This document shows positions 11,594 through 23,500 of a DNA stretch of 64,000 bases, one piece after another. This DNA is from Bolinopsis microptera. Taxonomy: Eukaryota; Ctenophora; Tentaculata; Lobata; Bolinopsidae. The notes beneath the pieces were generated by a model. It made no database searches. It was not told the DNA's origin and saw only the letters and a list, made by a program, of their open reading frames with translations. The translations under genes were made by a program, and so were the position numbers. Within the stretch, counting starts at the first letter, position 1, and each line of letters starts with the position of its first letter. The stretch is taken from the NCBI RefSeq assembly GCF_026151205.1, contig NC_087084.1:9947453-10011452 (forward strand). The letters are read 5' to 3'.

Positions 11594-14500
11594 ATGTTTC
11601 TGAGGGTTTTTGTTGTTTTATCCGTGGTTCTAGTTCTGGCTTCTGCTCAAGGTTAGTTGTAATCAGTAGGGTTTTATTACTTTTTGTATCATGTTCCATA
11701 TCATGTTACTCTAGCCTAGCCAGCGGCCAGCACAACCTGCCCTCTTTGGTAATAACACAATATTTAACATTGGTTAAGTGAGGTTCAATAATAATAACGA
11801 CCGTTCTTTTCATCAGAAGTAGAAGATGAATCACCGAGGAACTGTTATGATATAATAGACGCAGATAAAGGGAAGATAAGATACAGTGGAACTGTGTCTG
11901 AAACAAAGACTGGTCGTACTTGCCAGAGGTGGGACAGCCAGGAACCACATAGCCACAAGAAATCTCCTGAAAACTTCCCCAATAAAGGTGCGACCATCAC
12001 TGATCACTTCTTCCGAAATAGAAGGAACGCATCAGCCACTTTATTAGGCCTCAACTTTTGGTCTACATAAAGTTCTAATAATTAATTTTAATTCACTGTC
12101 AATAATAATTCAATGATAGCTGTTTCATGGTGTTATCGGTGAATATCATATGAAATGGCAGCTGTTTTAAAAAACCTCATAATAAACCTCTTTGCAGATT
12201 TATCAGACAACTACTGTAGAGATCCTGATAACTACGGTTACCCCTGGTGCTTCACCACGGATCCCAGCAAGAAAAGAGAGAGATGTAACATATCCGACTG
12301 TAGGGAACTGGCGGCTCTACAGGCTGAGGAGATTCCTACAGGTTGGTTTATTAATTAGTGCCTTATACGGTAGTGTTATTATGGTAAAATTGCCTTATGT
12401 GGTAACTCATAATTAACAGATAGGTACAGGTTGGTTGGTTAATTGATATGAAGGCAACCTTGTCATGTGAGAGAGAAAACTACCTAGAATTAGAGGGACC
12501 TTCTTCTTCCATAAGGCTAGTCTCACTAGTGAAGCTTGTTCGTCATAATGCTACAACCTCCCCCCCCCCCCCCCCCCCCGCCACCCCCCATGATCAGAAG
12601 AAGAATACTAATGGAAAATATAACGAAACAGCATGTTATAAAGTTATAACATGACTAACACCCCCCCCCCCCCCTCTCAGATTGTTTCAAGACAAAGCAG
12701 AAAAGTGGTACTAACACATTTGACGTGCTCTATGGAGGAACTGTAGCGGAGACAGCTAGAGGTATCTCCTGTCAGAAGTGGAGTGAGCAGACACCTAACG
12801 AGCATGATAGAACCCCCGACCTCTTCCCTAATACAGGTGATACATTCTTGTCGTAATGATATAGTTGGAGGACTTCGCCGCTTCGACGCGCAAACTATCA
12901 TTCTTACTTCGCATCGCAGATTGTTGCTCTGTTAATTCGCAGAGCAACGATCTGGAAGGGTTGACATCGTCAATCAATGATATGGCTATAGTATATAGGG
13001 TTGCCCAGAAGGAAATGCTCACACGCAACTCCTTCACCATGTAATTCTTGTCAGAATTGTGCAAAAATCTCCGAAATCGTAGCATAGATACGGGTTAAAT
13101 AAATCATAGGTATGGGTTAAATTTAGATTTCTTGAAAATTTCCGTTGCTAATTTCGATCGGATTTTAAGTAGCAATTATTTTTAGCGGCTCATGAAGCTA
13201 TGATAGGGATATTCATGATACTTCAGATAAATTGCCTGTAGGAAAACCCCCATTTTCTAGGTCTAGGGGACCACAACTAATAAAACCCCCTGATTTGCTA
13301 GGTCTAGGGGACCACAACTAATAAAACCCCCTGATTTTCTAGGTCTAGGGGACCACAACTAATAAAACCCCCATTTGCTAGGTCTAGGGGACCACAACTA
13401 ATAAAACCCCCATTTTCTAGGTCTAGGGGACCACAACTAATAAAATCCCTGATTTGCTAGGTCTAGGTGACCACAATTTATAAAACCCCATTTGCTAGGT
13501 CTAGGTGACCACAACTAATAAAACCCCCATTTGCTAGGTCTAGGGGACCACAACTAATAAAACCCCCATTCTCTAGGTCTAGGGGACCACAACTATTGCA
13601 GAGACCCGGACGGTACAGGCTACCCCTGGTGCTACACCACGGAACCTGGTGTTAGGTGGGAGGGGTGCTCCGTTCCTGACTGTGATGGTATGTTATTCAG
13701 CTGATTACGTAATATGTAAACGACCCCAAAGTAAACTAGCGTAATCATTTGGAAACCCCCCTCCTCCCTCGGCTTATTACGTAATAATATGAGAATTGTG
13801 AACGACCCCTTACACTCTTATTTTGTGCCGATTTTTATTAATATCCTGATATCTGGCGTTTAAAACTGATTCAGATAATTTTGTGAACAGTGTAGTGGTT
13901 TTTAGCCGAGATTTCTGAACAGGAGCTATGATGTAAGTATTTTATTTAAAAAATTTTATTTTTCAGATCCCGACCGAAACAGTGAGTACAAATGATTAAC
14001 AACAATTAATTAATTAATTGATTAAGAGTTCACAATTATGGACATTAAAACATTGAATATCTGTGACAAGGAATATGAAAATGTGTAGAGTCTCGAATCG
14101 ATAAGTGAAATTATTTTTACAGGCCAGTAGACCTTGTTCTTTTTCCCCATTTCGCTTTACTCCACGACTTAGATCCCTGGTTGAACTCTACTGGGCCCTT
14201 GCCAGTAAACTTTACACATCCTCTACACTTGCAGTGTTGAGGGGAGGCACCACACCACCCTTTCTTTGAGCAGCACGAGTAATTCTGAAATTTACAAGAT
14301 CTTTACTATCTTACTGTAGATGTGATAGAAATTAGTGTTTAAACTATATCGGTTATGTACTTTTAGGCAATAATGAAAGCCTGCATCAAGTGTCTAACTA
14401 AAACATGAGTAGCATAATAAAACTCCACAAATACTCCTCACTCCTTCTCTAAACGATACCTTGTTGCTGCTCGGATCACACTGAGCTGCCATACCGTTAG

Positions 14501-17500
14501 GTAGTTTGAATACGGGACCACACCGTAGATCCTTCCTCCATAATGCTCTGTAGTCCTTGCAGTCCGGACAGTCACAGTGTTTAGCCAGCTTACCACACCA
14601 ACCTAGCTCACTGCAGCACGACTTCCCTGAGCAGGAGTAGAAGAGGAGAATAAGGGATCATCTTGTGTAATATCCATGTGACGATAAGGGTTTTATGACG
14701 ACCAATATTTACAAGCACTGAGCAATAACATTGATTTAGAAGTCAGAAGTCAACAATTACTGATTTCGGGTTTTTAGTGCAGGTAAAGGTAATATTTAGG
14801 CAAGGTAGCAAGAGCTACCTTGAGCTCTTGAGGATGATGTCTCCCTTAATTCTCTCACTAACACCCTAGAGATCTGATAGATAGCAGCACACCGCATTGT
14901 GCGGAAACAAAAAAGCAGATGAGCTAGCTAAAATGTGAGCTGGCTAAAATACCTTGAGGATGGTAAGGGTCGCATTGTGAGCAGGCTAAAATACCTTGAG
15001 GATGGCAAGGGTCGCATTGTGAGCAGGCTAAAATACCTTGAGGATGGTAAGGGTCGCATTGTGAGCAGGCTAAAATACCTTGAGGATGGCAAGGGTCGCA
15101 TTGTGAGCAGGCTAAAATACCTTGAGGATGGTAAGGGTCGCATTGTGAGCAGGCTAAAATACCTTGAGGATGGCAAGGGTCGCATTGTGAGCAGGCTAAA
15201 ATACCTTGAGGATGGTAAGGGTCGCATTGTGAGCAGGCTAAAATACCTTGAGGATGGCAAGGGTCGCATTGTGAGCAGGCTAAAATACCTTGAGGATGGT
15301 AAGGGTCGCATTGTGAGCAGGCTAAAATACCTTGAGGATGGTAAGGGTCGCATTGTGAGCAGGCTAAAATACCTTGAGGATGGTAAGGGTCGCATTGTGA
15401 GCTGGATAAAATACCTTGAGGATGGTAAGGGTCGCAACTTGCATTGTGAGCTGTATAAAATACCTTGAGGATGGTAAGGGTCGCATTGTGAGCAGGCTAA
15501 AATACCTTGAGGATGGCAAGGGTCGCACTGTGAGCAGGCTAAAATACCTTGAGGATGGTAAGGGTCGCATTGTGAGCAGGCTAAAATACCTTGAGGATGG
15601 CAAGGGTCGTATTGTGAGCAGGCTAAAATACATTGAGGATGGTAAGGGTCGCATTGTGAGCAGGCTAAAATACCTTGAGGATGGTAAGGGTCGCATTGTG
15701 AGCAGGCTAAAATACCTTGAGGATGGTAAGGGTCGCATTGTGAGCAGGCTAAAATACCTTGAGGATGGTAAGGGTCGCATTGTGAGCAGGCTAAAATACC
15801 TTGAGGATGGTAAGGGTCGCATTGTGAGCTGGATAAAATACCTTGAGGATGGTAAGGGTCGCATTGTGAGCTGTATAAAATACCTTGAGGATGGTAAGGC
15901 CAGGGTCGCATTGTGAGCTGGCTAAAATACCTTGAGGATGGTAAGGGTCGCATTTGAGTAGGCTAAAATACCTTGAGGATGGTAAGGGTCGCATTGTGAG
16001 CAGGCTAAAATACCTTGAGGATGGTAAGGGTCGCATTGTGAGCAGGCTAAAATACCTTGAGGATGGTAAGGGTCGCATTGTGAGCAGGCTAAAATACCTT
16101 GAGGATGGTAAGGGTCGCATTGTGAGCAGGCTAAAATACCTTGAGGATGGTAAGGGTCGCATTGTGAGCAGGCTAAAATACCTTGAGGATGGTAAGGGTC
16201 GCATTGTGAGCTGGATAAAATACCTTGAGGATGGTAAGGGTCGCATTGTGAGCTGGCTAAAATACCTTGAGGATGGTAAGGGTCGCATTTGAGTAGGCTA
16301 AAATACCTTGAGGATGGTAAGGGTCGCATTGTGAGCAGGCTAAAATACCTTGAGGATGGTAAGGGTCTCATTGTGAGCAGGCTAAAATACCTTGAGGATG
16401 GTTAGGGTCGCATTGTGAGCAGGCTAAAATACCTTGAGGATGGTAAGGGTCGCATTGTGCAGGGTGACCGTTTGGTAGAGAGTACTCCTCCCCACATCTC
16501 AGATCTCTTCTCCATCTAGCTGTGTAGTCCACACATCTTGCACACTGGGGACAATGTGAATCATTGAAGTACTCTGATAACAAACTACTAAAAACAAGAT
16601 GAAAGCACCAATAAAAGAAGCTCATGACTATTACCTTGCAATGGTTGGCAGTGCCCCCACACCAGCCTTTCTCACTACAGCACGTGTGTCCTCTGGGATG
16701 CAGTGGGTCGCATTCCGCGGGTCTACCGTTAGAGAGCTTGTAGTTCACCCCGCACCTTCCGTCATCCCTCCACCACTGGACTGAGCTGCCACCATCTGAC
16801 ATTTGGTGTTCTCTTAAATCTAAATATCAGTTTTCTTAAACCTACGACAGATCAGTTTTTAAGTCTCACTATGTATAATAATGCGCGTGTACCGCAATTA
16901 AAAATAAACTGTTTTAGCAGGTGTTACATATAAACATATTCATCAAACTTTCTTACCGGATTTGTCTTCCCAAGTCTGCTCACTAATAACACGGCTAACA
17001 AAGGTTTCAAGGACAATAAAACAGAGCAAATATAAGTGTGTCATTGTAGAAAATACACCTGGCCACGTAAAAAGTAAGCTAATCAAGATGGGGGTAAATG
17101 GGAGCTGGAACTATTTCAAAACCTTGGTTAAGTGAAGACTTGCATTATATCCAACATCTATTCAGTATTCAGTAACATGTTGGTTTCAAAAAGTTTATGG
17201 ATACTAATTGCTGTTTCTAAAAACTGTCCAAATGAAATCTGAAACTTATCGTCTATGGCTGTAGCTTCACTAGCTTTCTAGGGCGGATAAAATGTAGTCT
17301 GATACGGTTGGCTAGCGGACCGAATCCCTATTAGACCGAGTAGCCTTTAGGGATTTGGTCTGCTTACTGAAACAGTGAGTCCACCTCCTTCCTCAACCAA
17401 CGTTCTCTTGATAGTTCCTAACTCTTCTCTTCGTAGAGCTTACTGGAACAGTGAGTCCACCTCCTTCCTCAACACTCATTCTCTTGACAGTTCCTAACTC

Positions 17501-20500
17501 TTCTCTTCGTAGAGCTTACTGGAACAGTGAGTCCACCTCCTTCCTCAACACTCATTCTCTTGACAGTTCCTAACTCTTCTCTTCGTAGAGCTTTCTGGAA
17601 CAGTGAGTCCACCTCCTTCCTCAACACTCATTCTCTTGACAGTTCCTAACTCTTCTCTTCGTAGAGCTTTCTGGAACAGTGAGTCCACCTCCTTCCTCAA
17701 CACTCATTCTCTTGACAGTTCCTAACTCTTCTCTTCGTAGAGTGTACGGATCTAGAGACGCTGGACAAGTACGATTTAGGAGAACGCTGGACAAAAGAGG
17801 ACCCCTGTACTTACTGCGAGTGCTTCTCTGACCGTGAGTGATTAACTAATTAATTAACTAAATAATTAACTAATTAAACAAAAGAGGACCCCTGTGATTA
17901 TTAGCCTGCTATTCAAAATAAACCCTGGTTGAACTTAAAACGTATTTACCCATAACTTGTGAAGAAAACGTTATTCTTATGAATCCGGATCGAAAGACTG
18001 GTCTGATATTTTTGATTTGCTTAAGTTGTCTTTAAACGTCCTTTCTCTCACAGGTCTTGTGGACTGTTTCACGATTGAGTGTGATATTATGGAGTGTCCT
18101 GCTGGAGTAACTTATCTTCCCGATCAGTGCTGTCCTGTTTGTAAGTAATTAACTAATTAACCAATTACTAATTAATATTATTAGTATTTAAATACTTAAT
18201 TAATTATTATAGTTGATTAATTAATTACAATATCAGTAGATTTTTTGGTCAAATGCTATGTCAGAATCAAGTTTCACCAAATTTTCATGCCCCCCCCCCC
18301 CTCCTTAAAGACTGTGGTTGCAAATTTAAATCGACGAAATTATTATATTTTTAGACACTTAAAGACATTAAAGACTTTAAATTATTATTTATTAAATTAA
18401 TTAATAATTAATTATTAACCCCCACAACCAGGTGCTGAGCCGTGTATGGACGTGAGGAACGGTTATGTGTACAGTGTTAATGACACCTGGACACCCAATG
18501 CTTGCGAGAGCTGCACCTGCGTGGAAATGGGTGAGCAATTAAGTAATTATTTAACTAATTAACCAATTAACTAATTAACCAGTCAACTAATTGAATAATT
18601 ATCTCTTTTGAGTTAAATCTTTATTAAACTATTGAAAACTGAAAACACACGTCAGCATTTCATATACTTATTAGCCGTTATATTTTACTATCTACAATCA
18701 TCTTCAATCTCAATTGCCTTACACAGCTTACACACATAACTGAAGATACCTATTGTCATGTTCATACCACAAACTCTACAGATGGAGTTAAAAGAGAAAT
18801 GTGTGCAGTGACGGACTGTGCCCCGCTACCTGAAGGGTGTGAGCCTTCCTACACTGAGGGGACCTGCTGCCCGAGCTGTGAGTTAAACTTGTTATGTACT
18901 TACTATTTTAGCTCTGTTCAAACACAAGGATATAATATCCTAATCAGTGAGATGAAATTATAGAATGCTACTCCACCACTATTCACTACCATCTTCAATA
19001 TCAGGCAGTGAAGAGTGCAGAGATGATGAATCTCTGGAGTATTACAATGTGGGAGATAAGTGGAACCCTAACCCTTGTACTATGTGCGAGTGTCTGGAAG
19101 AGAGTGAGTTTAACATTTACAACGTTCCTTAGTAACGTTCCTTAGTAACGTTTCTTAGCAACGTTCCTTAGTAACGTTCCTTAGTAACGTTCCTTAGTAA
19201 CGTTCCTTAGTAACGTTCCTTAGTAACGTTCCTTAGTAACGATCCTTAGCGACATTCCTTAGCAACGTTATCAAACCCTTCAGCTGATGTTAAACTTGAA
19301 GCGCTTGTGAATGGTAACTTTGAAGTTTTAGATAAAATTATAAACTTCTGCTTATAATGGTTGTTTATCTTCTGGAATAAGCACAGTCAAATAAATGTAG
19401 ATTTGGATTTTTTTAATGTTAACTTATTAACTAATTAACTAATTAAAGACGGTCCCCTAAAATGATTTACCACCGGTTTAAAATGATCTAATATTTACAA
19501 GCATTGACAAATTGTACAATTAAGGTATTTACAATAATTAGTATTTACAATGACTGCTGACTCAACTCCCTGTTGTTACCAGACAGTCAGAAGCGAGAAC
19601 TGTGTGCTCAATACTACTGTGAACTGCCTACCCACTGTTACAATGTTACCTACTCTGAGGACCAGTGCTGCCCCTTCTGTGAGTTATCTTTATCTAATCT
19701 CTTCTATCTTCGGGGGGGGGGGGGGGGGGGGTGGGGGGGGCGGTGGGGGGCCAATGTCCCTTTTGTGAGTTACTATATATCTCCTATCTTTATCTCTTCT
19801 ATCTTTTCTTTTCTATCTATTGTGAGATTATTAACCTCATGAGATATTAATTCATGAAACGTTACTATACAGTTACTATGCACGATGGTGTATCCACCTG
19901 GTAAACATGACTATTATGTTATTAATCAGGAGTTTTACAATTTACATCCTCGGATATTTTATTTTAAAACAATAATTTCATTATAATCCATTTCAGGCGG
20001 AGAGTCACCATATAACGGTAAATATAATGTATAGTTTATATATTATATAATGTATACAATATAATGTATAGTTTGTTTTCAAAATGTATAGTTTGTTTTC
20101 AAAAAATGTTTAATCGTACTTTTTCAACCTCTTGATAGGAAAAGCAAATTACTTAAAACTAACTAAGCTCCCCCCTATCAGAGTGTTTCGACATGACAGC
20201 GAACAACACTATTCTATATGACGGAGAATTAGCCGTTACAAAGTCCGGGAACGAGTGTCAGTTCTGGACATCTCAGCTCCCCAATATCCACACCCGGACT
20301 CCGGAAAACTTTCCTGACGTGAGAACAATTTACTGGCTGAGAACAGGCTTTGAAGTTTATTTTTAAAATGTATCTCCCTTTTACTAAATCAAGCAGATAA
20401 TTTCTTGTAAATATACTGAGATCAAACTATCAATTTACTGGCTGTCGTCAAACATGTTGCAAGGCGTCATCTACAGTTCCGTACAGACTCAACTCTGCAC

Positions 20501-23500
20501 CCGTGTCAATATGTTCATTATATGCAAGCCTCTTGATTTATAAGCCTCTAATTATTTGTTTTATAATGTTCTAGACTTCTAGTGTTTTAGTGTCGAAAGT
20601 ATTAAAACTTGATTTATCAAACTTGATCGTATTTGTTGAAGAAGTTTTAGAAAACAAACAACATGAGGTTTAGTTGTGAGTCATGCTTTTTTATAGTGAC
20701 TCAAATATTCAGCAATCGCGTGCTAGTTACTTAGTAACCAATGATGACATCCCAGGCGTTGCTAGGATTCCACAACTTCTGTAGAGATCCCGACAATTCA
20801 GGTTACCTGTGGTGTTATGTTAATAACGAGGATACCAGATGGGAAAAGTGTGATGTGCCCTCTTGTAGACTACTAGGTAAGTGTGATGTGCCCTCTTGTA
20901 GACTACTAGGTAAGACCTGGCAGCTCTATTGTTTTAAAAAGATGTGAATTTAAAACTTTATAAGACTCAGATGTTATTGTTGACCAAGTGAATTTACAAT
21001 TAAACGTTTACAGTTAACTCCGATAACTGGGTGATGGAAGACGCGGTGATGAAATCAGCAGTTATTTGTCAAGACACTATCGGTAGAGTAGAGGTAAATG
21101 ACGCTATCTATAATTCACCTAAGTTCCTTTTCCACGATTGTTGTTACTGGCCTCTTCTTTCACGTGATATCAAATTTGTAATTACCTACTTTCTCTACCC
21201 ACTCTTGTTACCCTTAACGTGATACCAATAGAGTGAAACGTTCACCCTTAACGTGATACCAATAGAGTGAAACGTTCACCCTTAACGTCATACCAATAGA
21301 GTGAAACGTTCACCCTTAACGTGATACCAATAGAGTGAAACGTTCACCCTTAACGTCATACCAATAGAGTGAAACGTTCACCCTTAACGTGATACCAATA
21401 GAGTGAAACGTTCACCCTTAACGTGATACCAATAGAGTGAAACGTTCACCCTTAACGTCATACCAATAGAGTGGAACGTTCACCCTTAACGTCATACCAA
21501 TAGAGTGAAACGTTCACCCTTAACGTGATACCAATAGAGTGAAACGTTCACCCTTAACGTGATACCAATAGAGTGAAACGTTCACCCTTAACGTGATACC
21601 AATAGAGTGAAACGTTCACCCTTAACGTCATACCAATAGAGTGAAACGTTCACCCTTCACGTCATACCAATAGAGTGAAACTTTCACCCTTAACGTCATA
21701 CCAATAGAGTGAAACGTTCACCATTAACGTCATACCAATAGAGTGAAACGTTCACCCTTAACGTCATACCAATAGAGTGAAACGTTCACCCTTAACGTCA
21801 TACCAATAGAGTGAAACGTTCACCCTTAACGTCATACCAATAGAGTGAAACGTTCACCCTTAACGTCATACCAATAGAGTGAAACGTTCACCCTTAACGT
21901 CATACCAATAGAGTGAAACGTTCACCCTTAACGTCATACCAATAGAGTGAAACGTTCACCCTTAACGTGATACCAATAGAGTGAAACGTTCACCCTTAAC
22001 GTCATACCAATAGAGTGAAACGTTCACCCTTAACGTCATACCAATAGAGTGAAACGTTCACCCTTAACGTCATACCAATAGAGTGAAACGTTCACCCTTA
22101 ACGTCATACCAATAGAGTAAAACGTAAAGTGTTTAAACTGAAGGAGTTTGACCGCTCGTGCTGTTTAGTTGTTATTCCTTTATAAAGGGTACACTACGGC
22201 ATTTTTTGCTCAACAAATTACGATTTGGTTGCCAATAAAATGTAATCGGACTCACTGCACCTTTTATTTTAATTTATCGATTGTTTGCAAATAAAATGTT
22301 TGCAAGTGTTTGAAAATATCACAAACCAGATAAGCTGGTTTCAGTTTACCATCTTTACCATAAACACCGTGAACATCAGGCTTCAAATGAAACAAAGTAC
22401 ACTTATCACTCAACTGGTTTTATGTTTCGCCACAAACCGGTTTAGTAGTTTTCAACACTCACTACCACCGGCTGCTGCCAAGTAAAATAAACTCTCATGA
22501 TATGAGATATCTTAACCAAGTACGTTATGTCGCTGTTCAGTGTTCATTTATCACTCAACTGCTTTTATGTTTCGCCACAAACCGGTTTGGTAGGTTCCAA
22601 CTCTCACTACCGTACAATAAGGTCTTATGATATGAGATATCTTAACCACGTTCGTTACGTCGCTGTTCAGTGTTCACTTATTATATCACTCAACCGGTTT
22701 GGTAGGTTCCAACTCTCACTACCGTACAATAAGGTCTTATGATATGAGATATCTTAACCACGTACGTTACCTCGCTGTTCAGTGTTCATCACAAATGGCA
22801 TGAACAGGTTGCAACCAATTCTATTGCAACTAAAAATCAACAACTTGAGAGCAGTTTGTTGACTCAACAAGTTCTTGAGATATGATTTGTTTATATAGCT
22901 ATAAGAGTAACTATAATACACTATAAAAGTAACATAATATTTATCATGTTTCGCTATAATTGTGAGTGGGTCAGTCTCCCGTCCGTCAGTCCGTCCCCAA
23001 CAAGTAAACACAAATAATGTTTTATCTTCTCAACAGTGCGACAGTGATAAGCGGATAGTAGTGCTGGAAGCGAACTACGGCGCTACTGGGACCCAGGGTT
23101 GCTTCGAGTACTCCAACTCCAGCTTCTGTAACTCTACAGTTCAGACATCAGGTTAGTACTCCAACTCCAGCTTCTGTAACTCTACTGTTCAGACATCAGG
23201 TTAGTACTCCAACTCCAGCTTCTGTAACTCTACTGTTCAGACATCAGGTTAGTACTCCAACTCCAGCTTCTGTAACTCTACTGTTCAGACATCAGGTTAG
23301 TACTCCAACTCCAGCTTCTGTAACTCTACTGTTCAGACATCAGGTTAGTACTCCAACTCCAGCTTCTGTAACTCTACTGTTCAAACATCAGGTTAGTACT
23401 CCAACTCCAGCTTCTGTAACTCTACTGTTCAGACATCAGGTTAGTACTCCAACTCCAGCTTCTGTAACTCTACTGTTCAGACATCAGGTTAGTACTCCAA

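Noticed and set aside
14928-16371. Long open frames (up to 341 codons) on both strands across the 42-bp array
   Set aside because: They are a by-product of a stop-free unit whose length is divisible by three; the real coding content is the 25-nt exon tail of the hevein-like gene.
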